Assembly: GCF_032586155.1 (NCBI RefSeq) | Contig: NZ_JAWHTC010000002.1 | Span: 372,001 to 436,000, forward strand | Length of the DNA stretch: 64,000 nucleotides | Source of the DNA: JAWHTC01 sp032586155 | Lineage (GTDB): Bacteria > Pseudomonadota > Alphaproteobacteria > Rhodobacterales > Rhodobacteraceae | Direction of reading: 5' to 3' | Part shown: positions 50,907 through 59,693 of the stretch, piece by piece | Position numbering within the stretch: the first letter of the stretch is position 1 | Layout of the letters: the number at the start of each line of letters is the position of its first letter | Program-made: the position numbers and the translations under genes | The notes under the pieces: model-generated | Told to the model about the DNA's origin: nothing | Database searches by the model: none | What the model saw: the letters and a program-made list of their open reading frames with translations, nothing else

Positions 50907-51458
50907 ATGCGGCATTCGTTGTTGGTGATAGGTTGCCTATCAGTTGCTGCGGTGAATGCTCCAGCCACTTGGGCGCGAGCTGATTCATCGATCAAACATA
51001 CTGCGTCTTTGACCGAGTTTATTATAAAGGTCGATGCTCTCGATCAGGTCGTTGATGACATTGTTCAGGCCGGTGCGCTTGCCCTACTGAGCGAAGAATA
51101 TCCGACATGGACATTTGACGCTGACGCGGGTTTTGGAGAAACGAGCTTAAAAATCTCCAATGACATAGGGGCTATTGCTGGCCGTGCTGACTATGGAATG
51201 CCCAAGATTCGCGGCGCAATTGCCAGGAACCAAGCCGTATCTGATGAACAACGTGCACGGGCTTTGGAGGCATTTGGCTACACTAAAGAACTGTTGAAGA
51301 TCGCTTACGATCTAGACAATTTAGTCACCGAAAAGGCTTTTGACGAGGCGGCAACGCTATATCGCAACGAAATCTTGCATAGGGCTGACGATCTCAACGA
51401 AAGAATTCGATTGTTGACGGATGAAATCAGCCTGGCGGTGAAGTTATCAGCATTTTAG
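50907..51458 (+). CDS. secreted helical protein of unknown function (183 aa)
   Basis: This protein has a signal peptide (MRHSLLVIGCLSVAAVNAPA, then TWARA) and a mature part of mostly helical, acidic composition: LTEFIIKVDALDQVVDDIVQ, DEQRARALEAFGYTKELLKI and NERIRLLTDEISLAVKL. AAGGAGAACC precedes the ATG. Codon use is visibly more AT-rich than the neighbours, which suggests later acquisition or low expression. I recognise no domain. It stands alone before rnpB. Confidence 0.7.
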   Translation: MRHSLLVIGCLSVAAVNAPATWARADSSIKHTASLTEFIIKVDALDQVVDDIVQAGALALLSEEYPTWTFDADAGFGETSLKISNDIGAIAGRADYGMPKIRGAIARNQAVSDEQRARALEAFGYTKELLKIAYDLDNLVTEKAFDEAATLYRNEILHRADDLNERIRLLTDEISLAVKLSAF

Positions 51459-51518
51459 AGTTTCCTCCGGCTAGTTGTCCGGTCTCGGCTCAATGCAGCC
51501 ATTGCCAGTTCCCGAATA

Positions 51519-51886
51519 CGCGCGGAGGGCCTGTAAGCCGGATTTTGTCCAAGGGGTTGCCCCCTCTGGATGACCATTCCTCTGGGCCTGCGATTACCCG
51601 CAGGCTCTAGCTGCCAACCCGGATCACCGGGCCAAGGCAGGCCCATATGCGATCCCTATTTGGCATTGCTCCCGGTGGGGCTTGCCGTGCCCCCGTTGTT
51701 ACCAACAGGGCGGTGGGCTCTTACCCCACCGTTTCACCATGACCCCCGCGGACGAGGGCTGACTGTTCTCTGTGGCGCTTTCCCTGGGGTTGCCCCCGCC
51801 GGGCGTTACCCGGCACCGTTGCCTTGTGGAGTCCGGACTTTCCTCGTAGGGCGAACCCCACGCGGCCATCCGGCCCTCCGCGCAAC
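51519..51886 (-). ncRNA. rnpB: RNase P RNA (bacterial type A)
   Basis: The minus strand holds the conserved RNase P RNA elements: a 12-bp P1 stem (51520-51531 with 51872-51883), the universal GAGGAAAGTCCGGACTCCAC block near the 5' end, GGGTAAGAGCCCACCG in the middle, and the 3' end through CCGGCTTACAGGCCCTCC. The RNA is the catalytic part of RNase P and removes tRNA 5' leaders. Ends are set from the P1 stem and may be off by a few bases. Confidence 0.95.
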
Positions 51887-51920
51887 AGCCCAGATAGTCG
51901 TGAATCATCACTCGGTCAAC

Positions 51921-51945
51921 TTGGGGTGGGGTTTAACCCACCAAT
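51921..51945. repeat. REP-like hairpin at the amidase 3' end
   Basis: GGTGGG-GTTTAA-CCCACC, with TTGG/CCAA flanks, overlaps the last codons and stop of the amidase gene (TAA at 51935-51933). It belongs to the same GTGGGGTTT-type hairpins as 52605-52622. Confidence 0.6.
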
Positions 51946-52616
51946 GCCCCAACCGGCCAACGCGCCGCCAACCCGGCGATCGCCGCGCTGTCGGCCTCAC
52001 AAAGCGCCCCCTCATCCCAGGGCCGGAACCGCAACCGAAACGCCTGCAATACCTCGTCCAGCGCAACATCCCCCACCGGATAGCCGAACGCCGCCGCGTC
52101 TTGTTCAAAATCTCCGGGATCTCCGGCCTCGGGCCAAACGCTCAACCCCGCACCCGCCAACCGACGCCAATCAAACCGTTTTCCCGGATCAAACTTCCGT
52201 CCCGGTGCCATGTCGGAATGCGCAATCACCCGTTCCGGCGGAATACTCCACCGCGTCATGATATCCGGCATCAACGCCTCCAGTGCGGACATCTGCGGCT
52301 CAGAAAAGGGATGGTCCCCACGATTGGCCAGTTCAATCCCGATCGAACGTGAATTGACGTCCACCACATCGCCCCAGCGCCCCGCGCCCGCATGCCAGGC
52401 GCGCATTTCCTCATCCACCATCTGCCAGATTCGGCCCTTCTCGCTAATCAGGTAATGCGCCGAAACCTCGACCTCCGGATCGCACAACCGCTCCAGCGCC
52501 GCCTCGGCGCTCTCCATCGCGGTATAATGCAGCACGATCATGTCCGGCCGCGCATCGTCGCGACGCGGCCCGAATGAGGGCGACGGATGGTCTATGATCG
52601 CAGAGTGGGGTTTCAC
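51933..52616 (-). CDS. N-acetylmuramoyl-L-alanine amidase (AmpD-type, Amidase_2)
   Basis: This 227-residue amidase has zinc ligands in IVLHYT (H30) and VIAHSDMAPGRKFDPG (His and Asp), plus SAHYLISEKGRIWQMVDEEM and RSIGIELANRGD. It releases peptides from (anhydro)muramic acid during cell-wall recycling. There is no signal peptide, as in cytosolic AmpD. The GTG start (MKPHSAIIDH) lies inside a repeat hairpin, and the TAA stop lies inside another. It lies 6 bp downstream of the Excalibur lipoprotein gene. Confidence 0.92.
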   Translation of the reverse strand: MKPHSAIIDHPSPSFGPRRDDARPDMIVLHYTAMESAEAALERLCDPEVEVSAHYLISEKGRIWQMVDEEMRAWHAGAGRWGDVVDVNSRSIGIELANRGDHPFSEPQMSALEALMPDIMTRWSIPPERVIAHSDMAPGRKFDPGKRFDWRRLAGAGLSVWPEAGDPGDFEQDAAAFGYPVGDVALDEVLQAFRLRFRPWDEGALCEADSAAIAGLAARWPVGALVG

Positions 52617-52622
52617 CCCAAC
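52605..52622. repeat. REP-like hairpin at the amidase start
   Basis: GTGGGGTTTCACCCCAAC forms a GGGGT/ACCCC hairpin that spans the GTG start codon of the amidase and ends 1 bp before the lipoprotein gene's stop. The hairpin could limit ribosome access to the amidase start. Confidence 0.55.
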
Positions 52623-53366
52623 TTACCCGGACTGTCTGGCCGCCCGGAACGGTGCCGGATTCCAGGAGCAGGCATACCCATCCCCGTCCGGATCAAGCCC
52701 AAGTCGGTCCTTCTGCGGCCCGCCCTTGGCCAGGAACTCGGACTGCGCCAAATCGGGCGAAGGGTACTTGGCGCAGTTCTTTTGATACCGCGCCTGCATG
52801 TTGATCCCGACGCGGCGATAGATGCTTTGCCCGACCGGATGCGAGGTTTTCAGCGCATATTCCACGATACTCGGCCCGCTCGATCCGCTCCGTTTGGGAA
52901 CGGCGGTCACTTCGACCTGCTGATACTGCGCCTTCAGCGCCGCGCGCCGCTGTGCATCATCCTCGATCGAACGTTGCGCCCCCACCGCGTTGAAATCGTT
53001 CTCCTTCGAAATCCCCGCCGGGTTCAGAACCGCCGCCGGGGCCGGGTTGGAGGGACTTGCATCCACTGGCTTCTGACCGGAATTGACCCTTGTCGCATCC
53101 AGCACCGCCTGGGTATCCGCCGCCACATCGGCGGCCGCACCCTGCGGTTTCATCGCCGATTGCGGTGCACCAACATTCGTCGAGGCCTCGCCGGAAATCG
53201 CCCCGGCCGGAGGAACGGCCTGACCCTGCAGCTGTGCGTCGCGCGCGGCGCGTTGCTGCTGATAGCTGTCATAGTCGCCAAACCCCACGCCCGAGCCGCT
53301 GTCGGGCACGGTGGGTTCACACGCCGCAAGGGCGACCAAGGTCGCCGGAAAAAGGAAATACCGCAT
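52623..53366 (-). CDS. lipoprotein with C-terminal Excalibur-like calcium-binding domain
   Basis: The ATG at 53366 (MRYFLFPATLVALAACEPTV) gives 247 residues with a lipobox (LAAC). A long Ala/Gln/Pro-rich linker (about 30-170) leads to NCAKYPSPDLAQSEFLAKGG and LGLDPDGDGYACSWNPAPFR, the Excalibur signature (DxDxDGxxC) with a conserved Cys pair. It is probably anchored in the cell envelope and co-transcribed with the amidase, consistent with a cell-wall role (inference). Confidence 0.88.
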   Translation of the reverse strand: MRYFLFPATLVALAACEPTVPDSGSGVGFGDYDSYQQQRAARDAQLQGQAVPPAGAISGEASTNVGAPQSAMKPQGAAADVAADTQAVLDATRVNSGQKPVDASPSNPAPAAVLNPAGISKENDFNAVGAQRSIEDDAQRRAALKAQYQQVEVTAVPKRSGSSGPSIVEYALKTSHPVGQSIYRRVGINMQARYQKNCAKYPSPDLAQSEFLAKGGPQKDRLGLDPDGDGYACSWNPAPFRAARQSG

Positions 53367-53403
53367 CACTGAACGTCCTGCCTTATGGGTCTTTTGCTTC
53401 CGC

Positions 53404-54891
53404 TTACCACCATTTACCGGGTTTTTCCACAAATCCCGCCGCACGTTCCAGTGAATAGGCACAATTCAGCAGGTCGCCCTCGTCCCACGGGCGCCCGATC
53501 AGTTGCAACCCCAGCGGCAGCCCCTGTTTGTCCAGCCCCGCCGGCACACTGATCCCCGGAAGACCGGCCAGGTTCACCGTGACGGTAAAGACGTCGTTGA
53601 GATACATCGCCACCGGGTCGGCCTCGCTCATCTCGCCCAACCCGAAGGCAGCGCTCGGCGTGGCCGGGGTCAGGATCGCGTCGATCCCGTCGGCAAAGAC
53701 GTTTTCAAAGTCGCGCTTGATCAGCGTCCGGACCCGGCGCGCCCGGTTGTAATAGGCGTCATAGAATCCGGCGCTGAGCACATAGGTCCCCACCATCACC
53801 CGGCGTTGAACCTCGTGGCCGAAGCCTTCGGCCCGGGTCTTCTCATACATCTCGGTGATGCCGTCACCCGCGGCCAGCGTGGCGCGGTGGCCGTAACGCA
53901 CACCGTCGTAACGGGCGAGGTTCGACGACGCTTCTGCCGGCGCGATCACGTAATAGGCAGGCAGCGCGTATTTCGTATGCGGAAGTGAGATATCGACAAT
54001 TTCAGCCCCTGCATCCCGCATCATCTCGGTGCCCTGCTGCCACAGCGTCTCGATCTCGTCGGGCATGCCGTCCATGCGGTACTCTTTCGGAATACCGATC
54101 TTTTTGCCCTTGATGTCACCGGTCAGCGCCGCCTCGAAATCCGGCACGGCCAGTTCGGCACTGGTGCTGTCCTTCGGGTCATGGCCGCACATTGTCTGCA
54201 GCATGATTGCCGCGTCGCGCACCGATTTGGTCATCGGTCCCGCCTGGTCAAGCGAGGACGCAAAGGCCACGATGCCCCAACGCGAACAGCGCCCATAGGT
54301 TGGTTTGATCCCGGTAATGCCGGTGAACGCCGCAGGCTGGCGGATCGATCCGCCGGTGTCCGTCCCGGTTGCCGCAAGGCACAGGTCCGCCGCAACGGCG
54401 GATGCTGACCCGCCCGACGACCCGCCCGGTGTCAAAGCCGCATCGTCATTGCCGCGCCGCCACGGGTTGACGGCGTTGCCATAGACGCTGGTTTCATTCG
54501 ACGACCCCATGGCAAACTCGTCCATGTTCAGCTTGCCCAGCATGACCGATCCCGCATCAAACAGGTTGTGGCTGACAGTCGACTCATATTCCGGTTTGAA
54601 CCCCTCCAGGATCGCCGATCCGGCCTGGCTCGGCACCCCTTTGGTGCAGAACAGATCCTTGATGCCCAGCGGAATGCCACACATCGACGGCGCATCGCCC
54701 TTTGCAATCCTCGCATCCGCCGCCTTGGCCTGCTCGCGGGCAATCTCGGGCGTGTTGTGCACGAACGCATTCAGAGTCCCTGCCCCTTCGATGGCGCTCA
54801 GGCACGCCTCGGTCAGCTCGGCACTGGTGATCTCCTTGGCGCGCAGATTGTCGCGCGCCTCGGCAATGGTCAATGTATTCAGATCAGACAT
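53404..54891 (-). CDS. gatA: aspartyl/glutamyl-tRNA(Asn/Gln) amidotransferase subunit A
   Basis: This 495-residue amidase-signature enzyme has the catalytic Lys in GIPLGIKDLFC, the first Ser in GGSSGGSASAVAADL and the nucleophile Ser in GTDTGGSIRQPAAF. GatA hydrolyses glutamine and passes ammonia to GatB for Gln-tRNA (and Asn-tRNA) formation. It shares one base with gatC. gatB is not in the window. Confidence 0.96.
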   Translation of the reverse strand: MSDLNTLTIAEARDNLRAKEITSAELTEACLSAIEGAGTLNAFVHNTPEIAREQAKAADARIAKGDAPSMCGIPLGIKDLFCTKGVPSQAGSAILEGFKPEYESTVSHNLFDAGSVMLGKLNMDEFAMGSSNETSVYGNAVNPWRRGNDDAALTPGGSSGGSASAVAADLCLAATGTDTGGSIRQPAAFTGITGIKPTYGRCSRWGIVAFASSLDQAGPMTKSVRDAAIMLQTMCGHDPKDSTSAELAVPDFEAALTGDIKGKKIGIPKEYRMDGMPDEIETLWQQGTEMMRDAGAEIVDISLPHTKYALPAYYVIAPAEASSNLARYDGVRYGHRATLAAGDGITEMYEKTRAEGFGHEVQRRVMVGTYVLSAGFYDAYYNRARRVRTLIKRDFENVFADGIDAILTPATPSAAFGLGEMSEADPVAMYLNDVFTVTVNLAGLPGISVPAGLDKQGLPLGLQLIGRPWDEGDLLNCAYSLERAAGFVEKPGKWW

Positions 54892-55178
54892 TATTCCACC
54901 ACCTTCGGAACAGCAAAGAAGCCTTCGCGCGCATCGGGCGCATTCTTCAGAATCTTGTCCTGCATGCCGCCATCGGTTACCTCGTCAACCCGGCGTTTCA
55001 GACGCATCGGCGTGACCGATACCATCGGCTCAACCCCATCGACATCCACCTCGTTCAGCTGCTCGATGAACCCCAGAACGGCGTTGAACTCCCCGGCCAG
55101 CGCATCAAGCTGGTCGTCTTCCACCTTGATCCGGGCAAGCTTGGCCACTTTCGCGGCGGTATCCTTGTCGATCGACAT
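54891..55178 (-). CDS. gatC: aspartyl/glutamyl-tRNA(Asn/Gln) amidotransferase subunit C
   Basis: The ATG at 55178 (MSIDKDTAAKVAKLARIKVE) gives 95 residues typical of GatC: an N-terminal helix with KLARI, ELNEVDVDGVEPMV and KNAPDAREGFFAVPKVVE at the end. It stabilises the GatAB complex. AGGAGTC precedes the start, and its stop overlaps the gatA ATG (TAATG). Confidence 0.96.
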   Translation of the reverse strand: MSIDKDTAAKVAKLARIKVEDDQLDALAGEFNAVLGFIEQLNEVDVDGVEPMVSVTPMRLKRRVDEVTDGGMQDKILKNAPDAREGFFAVPKVVE

Positions 55179-55264
55179 GCGCGACTCCTGAAAATCTTGT
55201 CGATCAGGCTCATACCCGGCCAAAGGCCCACCTTCAAGACAATGCGCCCGCTAATGCGCACATG

Positions 55265-55294
55265 CATCTTCCTCTTGCCAAAAATATCCCTGCC
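55265..55294. repeat. dispersed TTGCCAAAAATA repeat
   Basis: CTTCCTCTTGCCAAAAATAT plus CCCTGCCGG is a diverged copy of the motif at 15841 and at 26389/26555. It lies in the divergent gap between gatC and the UPF0173 gene and is followed about 50 bp later by a G-rich-loop hairpin. Confidence 0.6.
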
Positions 55295-55340
55295 GGAGGC
55301 ACCCGCGCGTGCGGCTCGCACCGCCGTTTCGGGAGAACCC

Positions 55341-55389
55341 AGCCGCCCGAAGGCGCGGGGAGGGTGGGTGGGCGCGTCTTCGGGCGGCT
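55341..55389 (+). promoter_or_regulatory. hairpin with G-quadruplex loop in UPF0173 leader
   Basis: AGCCGCCCGAAG (55341-55352) and CTTCGGGCGGCT (55378-55389) pair perfectly, extended inward by five more pairs (one G:T), giving a 17-bp stem. The loop 55358-55372 is exactly GGGAGGGTGGGTGGG, a minimal intramolecular G-quadruplex motif. It would lie in the 5' leader of the UPF0173 gene, ending 77 bp before its ATG. Its function is not known. Confidence 0.8.
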
Positions 55390-55466
55390 GGCGCAACATC
55401 CGCTATACACCTGCCGCCTCCGTGCTAAGCTACCCCCGGCACATACCACCAGAAACGGAGGCTCTC

Positions 55467-56159
55467 ATGCAAATCATCTGGCTCGGTCACGGATCCTGGC
55501 GCATCGAAGCCGCCGGTCAAACGATCCTCGTCGATCCCTGGCTCACTGGCAACCCGATGCTGGGCGAAGACCAGCATGGACCCGCCACCCTGGGCGCATC
55601 CCACATCCTTCTTACCCATTGCCATTTCGACCATGTCGCCGACCTGGTGCCGCTCTGCCGGACGCTCGGTGCCACCGCGGTCGGCCAATACGACGTCATG
55701 AGCCATTATGCCGAGGCCGATGACCTCGAAACCATCGGTTTCAACAAGGGCGGCACGGTCGACCTGAACGGCATCAAGGTCTCGATGGTGCCCGCGTCGC
55801 ACAGCTCGACCTTCTCCACCCCCGAGGGCCCCAAATCCGGCGGCACAGAGGTTGGTTTCATGATCTCAGCCGAGGATCACGTGATCTATGCCTCGGGCGA
55901 CACTGACATCATGGCCGACATGGAATGGATGGGGGATTACTACAAACCCGATATCGGCATCCTATCGGCGGGCGGCCATTTCACCATGGACATGACGGGC
56001 GCGGCCTATGCCGCAAAACGTTATTTCGACTTCAAAACCGTGATCCCCGGCCACTACAAGACCTTCCCGATCCTCGAACAGGATGCCTCGGACCTGATCG
56101 CGGGCCTGCCCGGCGTTGATGTAATCGAACCTGAGGTCCTGCAACCGATCTCGATCTAG
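55467..56159 (+). CDS. UPF0173-family metal-dependent hydrolase (MBL fold)
   Basis: The ATG at 55467 (MQIIWLGHGSWRIEAAGQTI) gives 230 residues. Metallo-beta-lactamase ligands are THCHFDHVAD (H51, H53, D55, H56), ASHSSTF, ASGDTDIM (Asp) and VIPGHYKTFP (His). It is a cytosolic hydrolase of unknown substrate. AACGGAGGCTCTC precedes the start. The leader carries a G-quadruplex hairpin. It is followed 12 bp later by the racemase-family gene. Confidence 0.9.
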   Translation: MQIIWLGHGSWRIEAAGQTILVDPWLTGNPMLGEDQHGPATLGASHILLTHCHFDHVADLVPLCRTLGATAVGQYDVMSHYAEADDLETIGFNKGGTVDLNGIKVSMVPASHSSTFSTPEGPKSGGTEVGFMISAEDHVIYASGDTDIMADMEWMGDYYKPDIGILSAGGHFTMDMTGAAYAAKRYFDFKTVIPGHYKTFPILEQDASDLIAGLPGVDVIEPEVLQPISI

Positions 56160-56171
56160 GGCGGCGTGCCC

Positions 56172-56966
56172 ATGTTCCAATCCGGTGACACTGTACGCTC
56201 TGCCCCGCGTCAGCCCCAGCTTGACGCGGGCAGGCATCATCGCGCCCGGCTTGGCTTCATCCTGATGTCCACCGACCTGGCCGCGGAAAGCGATTTCTTC
56301 GCTATGGCACCCGAAGGCGTGGCGGTGCATATCACCCGGCTCAAGACCGATGACTACACCACAACCGAGACGCTTTCGCGCCATATCGACCACATGGCCG
56401 ATGCGGCGTCTCGCCTGCAACCCGACACCAGGCCCGACGTGATCAGCTACAGCTGCACCTCGGGTTCGATCGTCATCGGCGAAGAGCGTATCTACCGGGA
56501 AATCCGCAAAGGCGCGCCCTGGGCCACGCCGATGTGCCTTGTCACCGGCGTCGTCGATGCCCTGCACGAACTCAATGCACAAAAAATCGTGGTCGTCACG
56601 CCCTATCTTGACGAAATCAACACCGCCGAGGCCGAATTCCTTCTGGCCAAGGGGTTCGACCTGCTCGACATTCAGGGGCTCAACCTGACAACGGGTATCG
56701 AATTCGGCCGGGTCACACCCGATTACTGGATCGAGTTCGCCCGCGAAATCGATCGGCCCGACGCTGACGCGATCTTCCTGTCCTGCGGCGGCATCCGCTC
56801 GCTCGAAGTGGCGGCCGAAATCGAGCGCCTGACGGGCAAGCCGGTGATCACCTCGAACCAGGCCCAGTTCTGGAGCTGCCTGCGCCGCGCCGGCGTTGAT
56901 GACAGGATCAAAGGGTTCGGAGAGATTTTCCAGCGCCCCGGCACCGCACTGCAACCAACACTCTGA
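56172..56966 (+). CDS. Asp/Glu racemase-superfamily enzyme (maleate isomerase/arylmalonate decarboxylase-like)
   Basis: The ATG at 56172 gives 264 residues; a GTG at 56166 is an alternative. Two Cys-centred motifs mark the family: VISYSCTSGSIVIGEERI (about 100) and AIFLSCGGIRSLEVAAEIE (about 200). The partner motifs are GVVDALHELNAQKIVVVTPY and KPVITSNQAQFWSCLRRAG. Members isomerise maleate or decarboxylate arylmalonates by a Cys mechanism. The substrate is unknown. It is co-oriented with and close to the UPF0173 gene. Confidence 0.85.
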   Translation: MFQSGDTVRSAPRQPQLDAGRHHRARLGFILMSTDLAAESDFFAMAPEGVAVHITRLKTDDYTTTETLSRHIDHMADAASRLQPDTRPDVISYSCTSGSIVIGEERIYREIRKGAPWATPMCLVTGVVDALHELNAQKIVVVTPYLDEINTAEAEFLLAKGFDLLDIQGLNLTTGIEFGRVTPDYWIEFAREIDRPDADAIFLSCGGIRSLEVAAEIERLTGKPVITSNQAQFWSCLRRAGVDDRIKGFGEIFQRPGTALQPTL

Positions 56967-57108
56967 GCCGGTTTTGCCCCTGACCGATACCCGCGCTTTT
57001 CTGCCAATCGCCCCGACAATCGAAATTCATGCGACCAATCCGCAAAGTTGATGCGTATAATCACTTGCGGGTCGCCCTTCTGACTCGTTGCAACCATGCG
57101 GCTTCGAC

Positions 57109-58473
57109 ATGCAACAGCTGGAAACCTTCATCGCGCTCAACCGGTTCGGTCTCGGCCCCGCCCCGGGCGAGGCCGCCATCGCCGCGCCGGACCCACGTGG
57201 CTGGATCGCCGATCAGATAACGCCTGCACCGCGGCTTCCCGCAACGCTCCGCGGGTTCCGCAGTTCCGCCGCCATCTTTGCCGAGGTTTATGCCGCCCGC
57301 CGGATCGGCCCGTCTGATGAGACCACGGCCATGGCCAAGGACCGGCGTAAAACCCTGGCACGCGAAATCATGGCGCGCGCGCAGGCAATGATCGACACGC
57401 CCACCCCCTTCGCCGAACGCATGGTGCTGTTCTGGTCGAACCATTTCACTGTCTCCGGCACCAAGGGCATCATCCGAAACTCGATCCCCGGCTATGAACG
57501 CGAGGTCGTCCGGCCGCACATCTTTGGCCGTTTTGCCGACATGCTACGGGCCGCATCCCGCCATCCGGTGATGCTCACCTATCTCGACAATCACGTGTCA
57601 CTGGGGGAGAATTCACGCGTCGGAAAACGGCGGTTAAACCGCACCGGCGGCACCAAGACCCTGAACGAGAACCTCGCGCGCGAAATCCTCGAACTGCACA
57701 CGCTCGGGGTCAATGGCGGCTATGATCAGGCCGACGTGATTGAGCTTTCCAAGGCTCTGACCGGCTGGAGCCATGACGGTGTGGGCTCCAAGAAAGCCAG
57801 CTACACGATCCAGGGGCGTTTCAAGTTCCGCCCGGCCTTTCACGAACCGGGCCCGAAAACGGTTCTGGGAAAAACCTATGGCGAAGCGGGCGCAGACGAG
57901 GGCGCGCGCATTCTCGACGACCTCGCCCGCCACCCATCGACCGCGCGATTTATCGCGACCAAACTGGTGCGCCATTTCGTGGCCGATACCCCGCCGGCGG
58001 AAGCGGTCGACAGCATCGCCCGCGTGTTCCTGGACACCGACGGTGACCTGGCCCAGGTCAGCCGCGCCCTGATCGCGCTCCCTCAGGTCTGGGCCAACCC
58101 GCTGCCCAAGGTAAAAACCCATTACGAACTGGTGATCTCGACCCACCGGTTGACCGGAAACCGCGACGCCAAGCCGCGCGACCTGCTGCAGCCGCTGCGC
58201 GAGTTTGGCCAGATCCCCTTTGCCGCCCCGTCCCCGGCGGGCTGGGGTGACAGCGCCGCCGATTGGCTCGCCCCCGAGGCGCTGATGCGCCGGATCGAAT
58301 GGATCAGGCGCTATGCAAGCACCCTGCCCACGACGCTCGATCCGACCCTCGTGCTGGAGGATGCACTTGGACCGGTGGCCAGTTCGGAAACCCGCACCTG
58401 GGTCGCACGCGCGCCTTCGGGCGACGAGGCCATCGCCATGATCCTGGCCAGCCCCGAATTCCAACGGAGATAA
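57109..58473 (+). CDS. DUF1800 family protein
   Basis: The ATG at 57109 (MQQLETFIALNRFGLGPAPG) gives 454 residues matching DUF1800: ERMVLFWSNHFTVSGTKGII, MLTYLDNHVSLGENSR, NENLAREILELHTLGVNGGY and GRFKFRPAFHEPGPKTVLG. The start lacks a clear signal peptide. It is followed 3 bp later by a Tat-secreted DUF1501 gene; this pair is widely co-inherited and is thought to act in the envelope. The biochemical function is not established. Confidence 0.9.
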   Translation: MQQLETFIALNRFGLGPAPGEAAIAAPDPRGWIADQITPAPRLPATLRGFRSSAAIFAEVYAARRIGPSDETTAMAKDRRKTLAREIMARAQAMIDTPTPFAERMVLFWSNHFTVSGTKGIIRNSIPGYEREVVRPHIFGRFADMLRAASRHPVMLTYLDNHVSLGENSRVGKRRLNRTGGTKTLNENLAREILELHTLGVNGGYDQADVIELSKALTGWSHDGVGSKKASYTIQGRFKFRPAFHEPGPKTVLGKTYGEAGADEGARILDDLARHPSTARFIATKLVRHFVADTPPAEAVDSIARVFLDTDGDLAQVSRALIALPQVWANPLPKVKTHYELVISTHRLTGNRDAKPRDLLQPLREFGQIPFAAPSPAGWGDSAADWLAPEALMRRIEWIRRYASTLPTTLDPTLVLEDALGPVASSETRTWVARAPSGDEAIAMILASPEFQRR

Positions 58474-58476
58474 GCC

Positions 58477-59673
58477 ATGCTGTCACGTCGCCGCTTTCTG
58501 CAAACCACCACCGGCGGGCTGGTCACCTCCCTGGCCGCCAGCGGGGCCAGCTTTGCCTCTGCCCCGACCGATAATCGGTTGATCTTCGTCTTCCTGCGCG
58601 GCGGGCTCGACGGGTTGCACACATTGGCACCCTTTGCTGATCCTGATTACCACCGTCTGCGCCCGGTGATCGGACTCGAAGCCAGCCAAGCCGGAACCGA
58701 TGGCCCCGGCGCCGTCAGCCTCGATGGCTATTTCGGCCTCAACAAGGCGCTGGCACCGCTTCTGCCGCTTTACCAGGCGGGCGAGTTGTCGTTCCTGCCG
58801 GCCACCGCCACCCGCTATCGCAGCCGGTCACATTTCGACGGGCAGAATATGCTCGAAAACGGCTCGGGGCAGCCCTATGGCGCCGATGACGGTTGGCTCA
58901 ACCGCGCCATCCTGGGCCTGAACGCGGGCGACCACCGCCTTGGCCTCGCCCTTGGACCAGCCGTGCCGCTAATCCTGCAAGGTCAAGCCGAGGTGCAGAC
59001 CTGGGACGACTCGGCCCTGCCCGAGGTCGATGACGATTTTCTCGTGCGGCTGATGCAGATGTATCGCTCTGACCCGCTGTTTCTCGACACGCTGCATGAC
59101 GCCACCGGTGCATTGAAACCCGATGTGAACATGACCGATTTCGGCAACCTGCCCCGGCTGGGCCGCAACTTCTCACTCTCGGCCCGGGTCGCGGCGGATC
59201 TTCTGGCGCACGCCCAGGGGCCGCGTATCGCGGTGATGGAGCTTGGCGGTTGGGACACCCATTTCGGCCAGGACAACCGCCTGCGCCGGTTGCTGGGTTT
59301 CGTGTCCGAAGGGCTGCTGGAATTGAAACGCGGCCTCGCGGAAAACTGGAACAGGACCACCGTGGTCGTCGTCTCGGAATTTGGCCGTACCGCCGCCGAA
59401 AACGCCTCGCGCGGAACCGATCACGGCACTGGCGGGATCGCCATGCTGGCCGGTGGCGCCGTTGCAGGCGGCCGGATTGCCGGTGACTGGCCCGGCCTGA
59501 CGACAAAGGCGCTCTACAAGGAACGCGACCTGCGCCCGGTCAATTCACTGGAAAGCCTGTTTAAGACGCTGCTGGTCGGTCATCTCGGACTCGACCAGGG
59601 CTTTGTCGAGGACCGCGTTTTTCCGGGAAGCGTCGCACTGCAACCAATGGACGGTCTGTTAAGGAAAATCTGA
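58477..59673 (+). CDS. DUF1501 family protein with Tat signal
   Basis: This 398-residue protein has a twin-arginine signal (MLSRRRFLQTTTGGLVTSLA) and a sulfatase/alkaline-phosphatase-like fold: FVFLRGGLDGLHTLAPFADP near the start, MELGGWDTHFGQDNRLRRLL and VVVVSEFGRTAAENASRGTDHGTG near the end. These keep metal-ligand-type Asp and His residues. It is probably folded and exported to the periplasm with DUF1800 as partner. A strong terminator follows. Confidence 0.92.
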   Translation: MLSRRRFLQTTTGGLVTSLAASGASFASAPTDNRLIFVFLRGGLDGLHTLAPFADPDYHRLRPVIGLEASQAGTDGPGAVSLDGYFGLNKALAPLLPLYQAGELSFLPATATRYRSRSHFDGQNMLENGSGQPYGADDGWLNRAILGLNAGDHRLGLALGPAVPLILQGQAEVQTWDDSALPEVDDDFLVRLMQMYRSDPLFLDTLHDATGALKPDVNMTDFGNLPRLGRNFSLSARVAADLLAHAQGPRIAVMELGGWDTHFGQDNRLRRLLGFVSEGLLELKRGLAENWNRTTVVVVSEFGRTAAENASRGTDHGTGGIAMLAGGAVAGGRIAGDWPGLTTKALYKERDLRPVNSLESLFKTLLVGHLGLDQGFVEDRVFPGSVALQPMDGLLRKI

Positions 59674-59693
59674 TACTGCACATCCGATCGCGC

